Source: Streptomyces sp. WM4235 (GTDB lineage: Bacteria; Actinomycetota; Actinomycetes; Streptomycetales; Streptomycetaceae). From it: a DNA stretch of 64,000 nucleotides. The notes under the pieces were generated by a model. That model did no database searches, was not told the origin of the DNA, and was given only the letters and a program-made list of their open reading frames with translations. The stretch covers positions 1 through 64,000 of the forward strand of contig NZ_LGDE01000148.1 in the NCBI RefSeq assembly GCF_001279725.1, read 5' to 3'. How positions within the stretch are numbered: position 1 is the first letter of the stretch; each line of letters opens with the position of its first letter. A program made the position numbers and the translations under genes. Positions 17,050 to 27,298 of the stretch are shown one piece after another.

Positions 17050-17754
17050 ATGGCCGAGACCCATGTGCTGTTCGTGGAGGACGACGACGTCATCCGCGAG
17101 GCCACGACCCTGGCGCTGGAGCGCGACGGGTTCGTGGTGACCGCCATGCCCGACGGACTGTCGGGCCTGGAGTCCTTCCGGGCCGACCGCCCCGACATCG
17201 CGCTGCTCGACGTCATGGTGCCCGGGATGGACGGCGTCAGCCTGTGCCGGCGCATCCGTGACGAGTCCACCGTCCCGGTGATCATGCTGTCGGCGCGCGC
17301 CGACTCCATCGACGTCGTACTGGGCCTGGAGGCGGGCGCCGACGACTACGTCACCAAGCCCTTCGACGGGTCGGTCCTCGTCGCCCGGATCCGCGCCGTG
17401 TTGCGCCGCTTCGGCCACGCGGGCGGTCCGAACGGCGGCGCGTCGGACGACGACGGCGCCGATGAGCGCGGGGTGCTGGCCTTCGGCGACCTGGAGGTCG
17501 ACACCGAGGGCATGGAGGTGCGCAAGGCGGGTGCCCCGGTGGGCCTCACGCCGACCGAGATGCGGCTGCTGCTGGAGTTCTCCTCGGCGCCCGGCACCGT
17601 GCTGTCGCGCGACCGGCTGCTGGAGCGGGTCTGGGACTACGACTGGGGCGGCGACACCCGGGTCGTGGACGTCCACGTCCAGCGGCTGCGCACCAAGATC
17701 GGACAGGACCGGATCGAGACGGTCCGAGGCTTCGGATACAAGCTGAAGGCATGA
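17050..17754 (+). CDS. cseB: Response regulator CseB
   Basis: A 234-residue OmpR/PhoB-type regulator. The receiver domain (about 4-118) has the acidic pair D11-D12, phospho-acceptor Asp54 in LLDVMVPG, and the conserved TKPF Lys. The winged-helix domain (about 140-232) includes LTPTEMRLLLEF and RVVDVHVQRLRTKIG. Phosphorylated CseB activates the sigE promoter upstream in this same cluster. The ATG is chosen at MAETHVLFVEDD. The stop overlaps the cseC start by 4 bp (ATGA). Confidence 0.96.
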   Translation: MAETHVLFVEDDDVIREATTLALERDGFVVTAMPDGLSGLESFRADRPDIALLDVMVPGMDGVSLCRRIRDESTVPVIMLSARADSIDVVLGLEAGADDYVTKPFDGSVLVARIRAVLRRFGHAGGPNGGASDDDGADERGVLAFGDLEVDTEGMEVRKAGAPVGLTPTEMRLLLEFSSAPGTVLSRDRLLERVWDYDWGGDTRVVDVHVQRLRTKIGQDRIETVRGFGYKLKA

Positions 17755-19064
17755 GGCGGTTCACACTCCGTACCGGGATCCGCTGGAAGATCACCCTCGC
17801 CATCGCCGCCGTCGGCGCGCTGACGGCGGTGGCGCTGAGTCTGGTGGTGCACAGTGCTGCCCGCGTGTCGATGCTGGAGAGCGCCCGCGACTCCCAGCTG
17901 GAGCGGGTCCAGTTCCTCGCCCGCAGCGTGGACGCCGGCCGCAAGCCGATGATGGGCGCCAAGCTCAACGACCCCGAGCTGCCGATCGAACTGAGGCAGA
18001 AGGTCCAGTCCGGGCGGCGCGGCACCTACATCCAGGAGAGCCGGCGGGGCGTTCCCGAGGTGTGGGCGGCCGTACCGCTCGGCAGCGGACAAGTGCTGTC
18101 CCTGCACCTGCCGTTCAAGGAGAGCGCCAACATGGTGCACGACCTGGACCAGGCCCTCGTCGTCGGCTCCCTCTCCGTGGTGGTGGGCGGCTCCGCGCTC
18201 GGGGTGCTCATCGGCGGGCAGATCTCGCGCCGGTTGCGCAAGGCGGCCGCCGCCGCGCAGCGGGTGGCGCACGGAGATCCCGAGGTCCGGGTGCGCGACG
18301 CGGTGGGTGGTGTCGTACGTGACGAGACGGATGACCTGGCGCGGGCCGTGGACGCCATGGCGGACGCGCTCCAGCAGCGGCTGGAGGCCGAGCGGCGGGT
18401 GACGGCGGACATCGCGCACGAGCTGCGGACCCCGGTGACGGGCTTGCTCACGGCGGCGGAACTGCTGCCCCCGGGGCGGCCGACCGAGCTGGTGCGCGAC
18501 CGGGCGCAGGCGATGCGCGCGTTGGTCGAGGACGTGTTGGAGGTGGCCCGGCTGGACAGCGCCTCGGAGCGGGCCGAGTTGCAGGACGTGGCGCTCGGCG
18601 AGTTCGTCAGCCGCCGGGTGGCGTCGCTGATGCCGGACGCGTCCGTACGCGTCGTGGCGGACGAGATCGTGAGCACCGACCCGCGTCGGCTGGAACGGAT
18701 CCTGGGCAACCTGCTGGCGAACGCCGCGCGGTACGGGCAGTCGCCGATCCAGGTCGACGTCGAGGGCCGGGTCGTACGGGTGCGGGACCACGGACCGGGC
18801 TTCCCGGAGGCGCTGTTGCGCGAGGGGCCGAGCCGTTTCCGGACCGGGTCCACCGACCGGGCCGGGGTGGGCCACGGGCTGGGTCTGACCATCGCGGAGG
18901 GTCAGGCGCGGGTGCTGGGCGCGCGGTTGACGTTCCGTAACGTGGCCGCGCCGGGCGGCGTGGACAGGGAGGGTTCGGCCGCCGGGGCGGTGGCGGTGCT
19001 GTGGCTGCCGGAGCACGCGCCGACGGCGACGGGAAGCTTCCCGATCCTGAAGCCCCAGACCTGA
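17751..19064 (+). CDS. cseC: Sensor histidine kinase CseC
   Basis: A 437-residue membrane sensor kinase. First membrane helix about 13-36, external sensor about 37-135, second helix about 136-158, then a HAMP linker, the H-box TADIAHELRTPVTG with phospho-acceptor His223, and an ATP-binding domain with NLLANAARY (N-box), DHGPGFP (G1) and GVGHGLGLT (G2). CseC senses damage to the cell wall and phosphorylates CseB, raising SigE. The external loop of about 100 residues is the likely site of signal input and of CseA contact. Last gene of the operon; a long hairpin follows. Confidence 0.95.
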   Translation: MRRFTLRTGIRWKITLAIAAVGALTAVALSLVVHSAARVSMLESARDSQLERVQFLARSVDAGRKPMMGAKLNDPELPIELRQKVQSGRRGTYIQESRRGVPEVWAAVPLGSGQVLSLHLPFKESANMVHDLDQALVVGSLSVVVGGSALGVLIGGQISRRLRKAAAAAQRVAHGDPEVRVRDAVGGVVRDETDDLARAVDAMADALQQRLEAERRVTADIAHELRTPVTGLLTAAELLPPGRPTELVRDRAQAMRALVEDVLEVARLDSASERAELQDVALGEFVSRRVASLMPDASVRVVADEIVSTDPRRLERILGNLLANAARYGQSPIQVDVEGRVVRVRDHGPGFPEALLREGPSRFRTGSTDRAGVGHGLGLTIAEGQARVLGARLTFRNVAAPGGVDREGSAAGAVAVLWLPEHAPTATGSFPILKPQT

Positions 19065-19074
19065 GTCGGGCGTC

Positions 19075-19125
19075 GTCGCGACCCGGGGCGGCAGAGCCGC
19101 GGCGGCGCCGGCCCGGGATCGCGAC
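19075..19125 (+). terminator. Terminator of the sigE-cse operon
   Basis: Arms GTCGCGACCCGGG (19075-19087) and CCCGGGATCGCGAC (19112-19125) pair over 13 bp with one bulged A. The 24-nt loop can form a second short stem. It begins 10 bp after the cseC stop. Confidence 0.65.
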
Positions 19126-19181
19126 CGTATCGGGACCCTCGGCCGTTCGCCCCGCGGGGCTGATGTTCTAGCATCCGTGGC

Positions 19182-20426
19182 ATGACCGACGGTACGAACC
19201 CCCCGACCAACCCGCAGCCCGAGCAGCCCGCCCCGGGGAGCGGTGGCTACGGGTTCCCGCCGGGAGCGCCCGCGTCCGGTGGCTACGGGTTCCCGCCCGG
19301 GCCCCCCGCGTCGGGTGGCTTCGGCCCCCCGCCGGGCTCGGACCAGGACGGCGGCTACGGCTACCCGCGGCAGCCCGGACCGCAGCAGCCCGGACCGCAG
19401 CAGCCGAATCCGTACTGGCAGGATCCCGGGATGCCGGGCCCCTACGACGCGCCGCCCGCGTCGTGGCAGCAGGGCGGTTCGATGCCGGGCCCGACGGCGG
19501 AGCCCGAGCCGTTCCGGCAGCGGTCGGATCAGCCCGACTGGGACGCGCTCGCCGATCGTTCGGCGTCGGAGCGGCGCAGGAAGCGGGTGTGGGTGGTCGT
19601 CGGCACGGTGACCGTGCTGGCGCTGCTCGCCGGTGGTGGAACGTTCCTGCTGCTGGGTGGCGGCGACGGGAAGGGCGACGACAAGCCGACGGCGGCCGCC
19701 TCGGATTCGCCCGCGCCCTCGCAGAGCGGGGTCAAGAATCCGATCGATCTCACGCCCACGGTCGCGGGTGACCCGACGACCGTGCGGGACCAGATCGGCA
19801 AGGCGAACCTGAAGATGGGGCCGGAGGCCGGAGTCTTCCCGATCGACAAGCGGCACGAGATGCGCACGAAGGGCAACGCGAACTCGTTCGCCGAGTCCCA
19901 GCAGCGCGTCGTGGACCCGTCGAAGAGCTTCACGGTCTCGGCCCGGCTCTGGAACCGCTCCCCCAAGGGGCAGCAGATCGCGGTGAGCCAGGGCAACGAG
20001 AAGTCGTTCTCGTTCGAGCTGGGTCTGGACGAGGTGAACGGCAAGCCGTCCTGGATCTTCCGGGTGCAGACCGGCACCCCGGGCGCGAACGCCAGCACGA
20101 CGACGGTGACGGGCACGAGCTCGAAGATGGAGAAGACCTTCTCGGAGCTGACGGGCACCTACGACGCGGAGAAGAAGGTGATCGCCCTGTACGTGAACGG
20201 CAAGCGGACGGGCGAGGCCCCGGTTCCCGCGGACATCTTCCCCGCCCCCGGCCCGCTGCAACTGGCGCGCTCACGCCATCAGGATCAGTGGGTGTCGCCC
20301 TGGCAGGGCGCCATGGACAGCCTGCGGGTCTACGACGCTGCGCTGCCGCAGGAGCGGATCGACGCCCTCAAGCCGGGCAAGCTCGACCCGATGGTCACGC
20401 CGACCGGGTCGTGGCTGCTGTTCTGA
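19182..20426 (+). CDS. Membrane-anchored LamG/ConA-like domain protein
   Basis: A 414-residue protein. The N-terminal 110 residues are a cytoplasmic Gly/Pro/Tyr-rich low-complexity tail with repeats of SGGYGFPPG. Then a basic segment (RRRKR) and one membrane helix (about 136-158). Outside, a linker leads to a LamG/concanavalin-like jelly-roll domain (about 215-400) with SFTVSARLW, LTGTYDAEKKVIALYVNG and a closing WQGAMDSLRVYDAALP. Such domains usually bind carbohydrate or protein. It lies directly after the cse operon on the same strand but beyond the terminator. An envelope role is plausible but unproven. Confidence 0.85.
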   Translation: MTDGTNPPTNPQPEQPAPGSGGYGFPPGAPASGGYGFPPGPPASGGFGPPPGSDQDGGYGYPRQPGPQQPGPQQPNPYWQDPGMPGPYDAPPASWQQGGSMPGPTAEPEPFRQRSDQPDWDALADRSASERRRKRVWVVVGTVTVLALLAGGGTFLLLGGGDGKGDDKPTAAASDSPAPSQSGVKNPIDLTPTVAGDPTTVRDQIGKANLKMGPEAGVFPIDKRHEMRTKGNANSFAESQQRVVDPSKSFTVSARLWNRSPKGQQIAVSQGNEKSFSFELGLDEVNGKPSWIFRVQTGTPGANASTTTVTGTSSKMEKTFSELTGTYDAEKKVIALYVNGKRTGEAPVPADIFPAPGPLQLARSRHQDQWVSPWQGAMDSLRVYDAALPQERIDALKPGKLDPMVTPTGSWLLF

Positions 20427-20489
20427 GCCGTCGCGAGCCGCCCGGTGCGGCGGGGGGTCGGACGCCGGTCGCCCGGCGCCGTCGGCGTG

Positions 20490-21134
20490 TCAGACGGTGA
20501 CGCCGACCTGACGCAGGAAGCTCACCGGGTTGATGGCCGAGCCGTAGTTCGGGGTGGTGCGGATCTCGAAGTGCAGGTGCGGACCGCTGGAGTTGCCGGT
20601 GTTGCCGGACAGCGCGATCTGCTGGGCGGCCGAGACCTTCTGGCCGATCTTGACCTGGATCCGCGAGAGGTGCGCGTACTGGGAGTACTTGTTGTTCGCG
20701 TGCTTGATCACGACGGCGTTGCCGTACGCGGGACCGTCGCCACCGCCGTTGGGGCCGGCCTTGACGACCACACCGGAGCTCGCGGCACTGACCTTGGTGC
20801 CGACGGGAACGGCGAAGTCCTGACCGGAGTGCTTGTGCGACCACATGTTGCCGCCCTTGCCGTAGGTCGCGGACAGGGTGTAGCCGGAGACCGGCTTCTT
20901 CCAGGAACCGGCCGACTTCGCGGCGGCGGCCGGCTTCGCGGCGGCGGCCGGCTTGGCGGCGGCGGCCTGGGCCTTCGCCTGGGCGGCGACGAGGCCGGGG
21001 GTGCCGTTGAGAGCGGTCTGCGCCTCGCCGGCGAAAGCGGCGGTCGTTCCGGCACCGAGGGCCAGTGCGGCACCGAGGCCGGTGGCGGCGAGGGCGATAC
21101 GGGTACGACGGGTGCTGACGCGCTTCGCGGACAT
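20490..21134 (-). CDS. Secreted M23-family cell-wall peptidase
   Basis: A 214-residue secreted protein. It has a signal peptide (residues 1-36, cleavage likely after AFAG/AQT), an Ala/Lys repeat linker (AAKPAA units, about 58-75), and a LytM-type M23 domain with zinc ligands H102 and D106 (HxxxD), the active-site His155 (QYAHL) and the HLHFE motif (186-190). M23 enzymes cut peptide cross-bridges of peptidoglycan or remodel growing wall. The ATG is preceded by GGAGG at about 5 nt. A structured leader lies upstream. Many Streptomyces wall hydrolases carry a c-di-AMP riboswitch, but its conserved core was not found here. Confidence 0.92.
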   Translation of the reverse strand: MSAKRVSTRRTRIALAATGLGAALALGAGTTAAFAGEAQTALNGTPGLVAAQAKAQAAAAKPAAAAKPAAAAKSAGSWKKPVSGYTLSATYGKGGNMWSHKHSGQDFAVPVGTKVSAASSGVVVKAGPNGGGDGPAYGNAVVIKHANNKYSQYAHLSRIQVKIGQKVSAAQQIALSGNTGNSSGPHLHFEIRTTPNYGSAINPVSFLRQVGVTV

Positions 21135-21173
21135 GTGTGGACCTCCGGGGCCGGGAACAAGGGCAATAGGTGA

Positions 21174-21209
21174 CCCGGCACGCTGAGCGGATGCTGAGCG
21201 GGTGCCGGG
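21174..21209 (-). promoter_or_regulatory. Hairpin in the leader of the M23 peptidase gene
   Basis: Perfect 8-bp arms CCCGGCAC (21174-21181) and GTGCCGGG (21202-21209) enclose a direct repeat of GCTGAGCGG (starting at 21182 and 21193). The element lies about 40-75 nt upstream of the M23 start codon. It may be a transcript-level control element; no known riboswitch class was recognised. Confidence 0.4.
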
Positions 21210-21744
21210 CGAACTTGCTCCACCTTGGTAACCCGAGCCCCCCGGCTTCCTCAAACGTCCTCATTACTACGTCGACTCGTAGGTGCGAGGGGGGTCGAGA
21301 GGACTGTTGACCCGGCGATTACTGGGCCAAGGGAGGGGGCAAATCGGACACTCGATCTACGAAAGGTCCTAGTAGGTCCGATTTGCCCTGTGCGGCTTGT
21401 CACCGGGCGCGGAGCCTCCGCCCACCCTGATCGAGACCCAGGTCACGCCCCTCGGGCCACCGGAAGGCACCCGAAGCACCCTCCGCCCCCTGCCCCCGTG
21501 CCTTCCGCCGACCCACGCGGGCGCCACCCGTGGGACCACCCCCGCGCCGGGGGAGCCGGTACGGGCCCGGTCGCCCGGTACAGGCCCGGGAGGGCGGTAC
21601 GGACCCGGAGGGCGGGTCCGGGGCCCCTGCGCGCGCCCCGGGCCCGCTCGTGCCCGCAGGGACGGGCCGCAATCCCTCCCGCCTCGCACGGGCCCGGACG
21701 TCCGCTCCGGCTCTCCCCCGCCCCGCAGGGCCCCGGACGCGCGA
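21210..21744. other. Long intergenic region between the M23 peptidase and clpC
   Basis: Together with the flanking elements this is a 669-bp gap. The right part (about 21400-21740) is extremely G/C-rich and low in complexity, and no convincing gene was found on either strand. The left part should hold the promoter of the leftward M23 gene and includes a large inverted repeat listed separately. Confidence 0.6.
21337..21388. promoter_or_regulatory. 13-bp inverted repeat upstream of the M23 peptidase gene
   Basis: Arms GGGCAAATCGGAC (21337-21349) and GTCCGATTTGCCC (21376-21388) are perfect, with a 26-nt spacer. The element is clearly more A/T-rich than its surroundings and lies about 200 bp upstream of the M23 start. 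It could be a terminator-like stem, a protein site or a structured RNA. Confidence 0.5.
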
Positions 21745-21786
21745 AAGGGGCGGCCCCGGAACCGTTCGGTTCCGGGGCCGCCCCTT
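21745..21786 (-). terminator. Strong terminator of clpC
   Basis: A perfect 19-bp stem (arms 21745-21763 and 21768-21786) with a tetraloop, 17 bp past the clpC stop. On the clpC strand it is followed by TTTC. This is the clearest terminator in the window. Confidence 0.9.
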
Positions 21787-21803
21787 CGTACAGCGGTCAG
21801 GCC

Positions 21804-24329
<2,526 letters not shown>

Positions 24330-24792
24330 CGTTTATCGCTCCTCAGAGCGGTCGGGCAGTTCGGGGTCGGTCCCCGCCCTGTCCTTCCGCATGCTAGTCC
24401 CGCGGGGCGGGACAGCTCATTCCAACTGCCGACATCCGTCCGCGGCTCACCCTCACGTCCGCGGGAAAACCCGGCCGTAAGTGCCGACAACTGCTCCAAC
24501 CCGATGGTGCGAGACGATGTTCCCGCAGGCCAGGCAGATACCCGTCACACGTGTACGCCGATGGCGAACGGAAGCCGGTCGGAGACCCTTCAAATCAGCG
24601 TGTCGCCCCGATCCACTAGGAATGTCTTACCCGTGGGGACTGACACTCCATGCGGCCGGGAGACGGTTCCCTCCGCTACGGGCGAACACGGTTCCGTCTT
24701 CGAATGTGGGACTCCGCCCCACGGACGTTTACGTTCCGTATTGGGTCCGCCGCGCTGCGTAACTCCAGGGCACTTCCGGAGTTGCTCCGGTC
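24330..24792. other. 463-bp divergent promoter region of clpC
   Basis: This gap holds the clpC promoter and the start region of the divergent hypothetical gene. A 7-bp-arm dyad, GTCCCGC and GCGGGAC with a 3-nt spacer, lies at about 24397-24413. An imperfect palindrome around CGTTTACG lies at 24721-24739. A CGC-N5-GCG core, as in ClgR boxes, occurs at 24674-24684, but about 345 bp from clpC. No additional gene was found. Confidence 0.5.
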
Positions 24793-25395
24793 ATGGCCCT
24801 CATCGCCGAGACCGTCCCGCATCCGCGCTCCCCGTCCGAGGAGGACGCGTACGTCTCCTGGTACGGGCGGGTGCTCGGCTGGACCCTCGCGGGCGGCCCT
24901 GCCGCCCAGCTGGTCACCGGGACGCGGTTCGACGTACTGGAACTGCCGGCCGACGCGGGTGGCCGGCTGCTGCGCAGGCCGGTCGACACCGGGCCGGTGG
25001 CCGTCATGGGACGCCGTATGCGCTTCCTGGTGGCCCCGGGCAGCGCCGAGGAGCTGGACGGGCTGCTCGACTGGCTGGAGTGGGGTCCGGTGGCCCTGGA
25101 TCTGACCGCCCTGGGTGTGGGTGGCCGCATCACCGCCCCCGTGCCGCCGGGGCGGCCACAGGGAAGCCCTCAGGGGGCCGCCGTGTGGCTGCGGCCCCCC
25201 GAACCGGGGTGCGAGGCGTTCCTGCCGTCCCTGCCCGGTACCGGACAGGGCGCCGGGGCCGGCCTGAGAGGCACCGGACCCGATCTCGTACGTCTGGTCG
25301 CCGCGGCGGCCACGGAGTGCCACCGGGCACGCCTGCGGCGACGCGCGGCCCCCGCGAGGCCCGTCGGCGCCGTGGGTCAGCCCCGGTTCTCGTAG
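24793..25395 (+). CDS. Hypothetical protein, possibly primase/polymerase-related
   Basis: A 200-residue protein. Conservation appears to lie in residues 10-120: AYVSWYGRVLGWTLAGGPAA, a hydrophobic-basic centre with RMRFLVAPGSAEEL, then LLDWLEWGPVALDLTALG and a proline-rich loop. This order resembles the N-terminal part of the bifunctional primase/polymerase (prim-pol-like) proteins common in Streptomyces, but catalytic acidic residues are not obvious, so activity is doubtful. The tail is basic. It is convergent with lsr2, and the two coding regions overlap by 19 bp at their ends. Confidence 0.6.
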   Translation: MALIAETVPHPRSPSEEDAYVSWYGRVLGWTLAGGPAAQLVTGTRFDVLELPADAGGRLLRRPVDTGPVAVMGRRMRFLVAPGSAEELDGLLDWLEWGPVALDLTALGVGGRITAPVPPGRPQGSPQGAAVWLRPPEPGCEAFLPSLPGTGQGAGAGLRGTGPDLVRLVAAAATECHRARLRRRAAPARPVGAVGQPRFS

Positions 25396-25712
25396 GCCTC
25401 GCGAATGTCGGCGGGGACACGGCCGCGGTCGTTGACCGTAAGGCCCTTCGCCTTCGCCCACGCACGGATTTCCGCGGTGTCCGGGTTGCCCGCCGAAACG
25501 GCGGCGCGGCCCTTGGCGCGACCCGCGGCGGCACGGCCACCGGTACGACGGCCACTCTTGGTGTAGGGCTCAAGCAGGCCGCGGAGCTTTTCAGCGTTGG
25601 CGGCGGTGAGGTCGATCTCGTAGGTCTTGCCATCCACAGCGAACGTCACGGTCTCGTCCGCCTCGCCACCGTCGAGGTCGTCGACAAGAAGGACCTGAAC
25701 CTTCTGTGCCAC
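25377..25712 (-). CDS. lsr2: Nucleoid-associated silencer Lsr2
   Basis: A 111-residue H-NS-like protein of actinobacteria that coats A/T-rich DNA and silences foreign and secondary-metabolite genes. The N-terminal dimerisation part runs from VAQKVQVLLVDDLDGGEADE (1-20) to about 50. A basic linker (RRTGGR, RAKGRA) follows, and the C-terminal DNA-binding domain carries the AT-hook-like R96-G-R98 in NDRGRVPADIREAY. The GTG start follows AAAGGA by about 8 nt. Its leader is unusually A/T-rich for this genome, which would allow Lsr2 to bind its own promoter. Confidence 0.97.
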   Translation of the reverse strand: MAQKVQVLLVDDLDGGEADETVTFAVDGKTYEIDLTAANAEKLRGLLEPYTKSGRRTGGRAAAGRAKGRAAVSAGNPDTAEIRAWAKAKGLTVNDRGRVPADIREAYENRG

Positions 25713-25888
25713 CGGATTTCCTTTCATCGAAAATGCAGTACGCGGAAAGGAAACCGCTTTTGCCTGGAAAACACAAACCCCCGCCGAGAGGTTCAGGACG
25801 TCAACAGGGCGGGAAACGTACGCGATTCGGACATAGGCCACAGGCGGGCGGAGCCCCGTAAAAGCGGCTGAGATCGATCCGTCATCGA

Positions 25889-26419
25889 TCAGAGGTGCAG
25901 AAGCATCCGACTGTTGCCCAAGGTGTTCGGCTTCACTCGTTCGAGACCGAGGAACTCGGCGACGCCCTCGTCATAGGAACGCAGGAGCTCCATGTAGACA
26001 TCGGGCTCGACCGCGGTCGCGCCGATCTCGACGAAGCCGTGGTTCGCGAAGAAGTCCACTTCGAAGGTGAGGCAGAAAACCCGGCTCACGCCGAGCAGAC
26101 GGGCCGTCTCCAACAACTTGGCCAGTACCCGATGTCCGACACCGGCGCCCTTCAACTCGCGATCCACCGCGAGAGTGCGCACTTCCGCAAGGTCTTCCCA
26201 CATCACGTGCAGAGCGCCACAGCCCACCACCTGACCGTCACCGACGCGTTCCGCGACCCAGAACTCCTGGATGTCCTCGTAAAGGACGACGGGGGCTTTG
26301 TCGAGCAGGATCCGTTGCTGCACGTACTGGTCGAGCAGGCGTCGCAGCGCGGGAACATCGCGGGTGCGTGCGCGGCGGATCGTCACGGTATTTGCTTCTG
26401 CGGCGGAAAACTCTCCCAT
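25889..26419 (-). CDS. ArgA-type amino-acid N-acetyltransferase (GNAT)
   Basis: A 176-residue GNAT-fold protein. TIRRARTRDVPALRRLLDQY opens the fold (about 12-31), EVRTLAVDRELKGAGVGHR (about 90-108) is the acetyl-CoA binding motif A, and the C-terminus (FFANHGFVEIG, GLERVKPNTLGNSRMLLHL) is characteristic of the stand-alone N-acetylglutamate synthases of actinobacteria. It would catalyse the first step of arginine synthesis from glutamate and acetyl-CoA. It stands next to lsr2 and away from other arg genes. A short 7-bp dyad at 25872-25890 overlaps its stop codon. Confidence 0.88.
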   Translation of the reverse strand: MGEFSAAEANTVTIRRARTRDVPALRRLLDQYVQQRILLDKAPVVLYEDIQEFWVAERVGDGQVVGCGALHVMWEDLAEVRTLAVDRELKGAGVGHRVLAKLLETARLLGVSRVFCLTFEVDFFANHGFVEIGATAVEPDVYMELLRSYDEGVAEFLGLERVKPNTLGNSRMLLHL

Positions 26420-26430
26420 GCGGGGGGACG

Positions 26431-26982
26431 CTATCGCCCCGGCTCGGTCCCGCGCTCGCCGGAGTCCTCTTCGGGTCGCGGGTCTTCCGGGGCTTCCCCG
26501 GGCTTCGCGTCTTCTTCGGGTACCGGCTCTTCCGCGGGTACCGGCTCTTCCGCGGGTACCGGCTCTTCCGCGGGTACCGGCTCTTCCGGGGCTTCCCGGG
26601 GTTCGGGGGCGGTGGCCTCGCCGTCGTGACCGACGATGCGTACGGCGTCGCGGAGGGCTTCGCGCTGTTCCGCCGACATCATGCCGAAGAAGGCCACGAG
26701 AGCGGCCGCCGGGTTGTCGCTGGTGGCCCATGCCTCGTTCATCAGTGCGGCCGAGTAGGCGGGCCGGGTGGAGACCGCGGTATATCGATAGGCGCGGCCT
26801 TCGGCTTCCCGGCGGACCCAGCCCTTCTGATGGAGATTGTCCATAACGGTCATGACCGTGGTGTACGCGATGGACCGTTCCTGCTGGAGGTCTTCCAGGA
26901 CTTCCCGAACGGTGACCGGGCGGTTCCACTGCCACACCCGTGTCATCACTGCGTCTTCGAGTTCTCCCAAGGGGCGAGGCAC
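26431..26982 (-). CDS. BlaI/MecI/CopY-family transcriptional regulator
   Basis: A 183-residue repressor. Residues 1-75 form the winged helix of the BlaI family (GELEDAVMTRVWQWNRPVTVREVL, then IAYTTVMTVMDNLHQKGWV), and 80-125 the dimerisation part. The last 50 residues are an acidic Pro/Glu tail built from PVPAEE repeats, encoded by an 18-bp tandem repeat. The GTG start lies inside a nested palindrome (26979-27007), which suggests autorepression or a leaderless message. BlaI proteins respond to cleavage by a membrane BlaR-type sensor protease, but none is adjacent; some actinobacterial members respond to redox or bioenergetic cues instead. Confidence 0.93.
   Translation of the reverse strand: MPRPLGELEDAVMTRVWQWNRPVTVREVLEDLQQERSIAYTTVMTVMDNLHQKGWVRREAEGRAYRYTAVSTRPAYSAALMNEAWATSDNPAAALVAFFGMMSAEQREALRDAVRIVGHDGEATAPEPREAPEEPVPAEEPVPAEEPVPAEEPVPEEDAKPGEAPEDPRPEEDSGERGTEPGR
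26521..26592. repeat. 18-bp tandem repeat encoding PVPAEE units
   Basis: Units start at 26521, 26539, 26557 and 26575; the first three are identical (TACCGGCTCTTCCGCGGG) and the fourth is shortened. They are in frame in the 3' part of the BlaI-family gene, so copy-number change would alter tail length without a frameshift. Confidence 0.9.
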
Positions 26983-27007
26983 AACAGCACGATAGTGCGG
27001 GTTGTGC
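26979..27007. promoter_or_regulatory. Nested palindrome over the BlaI-family start codon (candidate operator)
   Basis: Outer arms GCACAAC (26979-26985) and GTTGTGC (27001-27007) enclose inner arms GCAC (26987-26990) and GTGC (26995-26998). The GTG start of the regulator (26980-26982) is in the left outer arm. BlaI-family operators are dyads placed at the promoter or start, which fits autoregulation. Confidence 0.6.
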
Positions 27008-27117
27008 GGAATTGCCCGACCATTCGGCCGGCAACGCGCGACGAGCCGGTGCCGGGCAACAAAATGGGGCGCACGGCCCGCAGGCCGTACGCCCGTCCCC
27101 GAGACTTTCGCCCGGGG

Positions 27118-27285
27118 TTACTTCCCGGGCTGTCGGGCGGCCTCGGCGGAGGCGAGCACGGCGTCCACGGCCGCGTCCTCCTTCGCCTTGTTGGCACCGC
27201 CCTGGCTCTTCACGATCGTCACGACGAGAGCGATGAAGAACGCGGCCATCACGATGGGGGGCACGAGCGCGGAAACGTAGTCCAT
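27118..27285 (-). CDS. Small single-pass membrane protein (55 aa)
   Basis: A 55-residue protein translated by hand. It begins MDYVSALVPPIVMAAFFIAL, giving one membrane helix at about residues 5-25, followed by a charged cytoplasmic tail rich in Ala, Lys and Glu that ends in QPGK. The ATG lies 13 bp downstream of the stop of the leftward neighbour (27299-27916), so the two are probably co-transcribed. A short hairpin around GGCC/GGCC at about 27075-27090 follows the stop. Function unknown; its size makes it easy to miss. Confidence 0.7.
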   Translation of the reverse strand: MDYVSALVPPIVMAAFFIALVVTIVKSQGGANKAKEDAAVDAVLASAEAARQPGK

Positions 27286-27298
27286 GCCCCCAGCCTAG

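Noticed and set aside
21135..21340. A c-di-AMP (ydaO/yuaA) riboswitch before the M23 peptidase
   Set aside because: The conserved core segments of that class were not found when reading the strand; only a simple hairpin is present.
21400..21740. Several small open frames in the M23-clpC gap
   Set aside because: They are Pro/Gly/Arg-rich, lack ribosome sites and conserved patterns, and overlap one another on both strands.
24674..24684. A CGC-N5-GCG core resembling a ClgR box upstream of clpC
   Set aside because: It lies about 345 bp from the clpC start, the central A of the consensus is missing, and such cores are frequent in this base composition.
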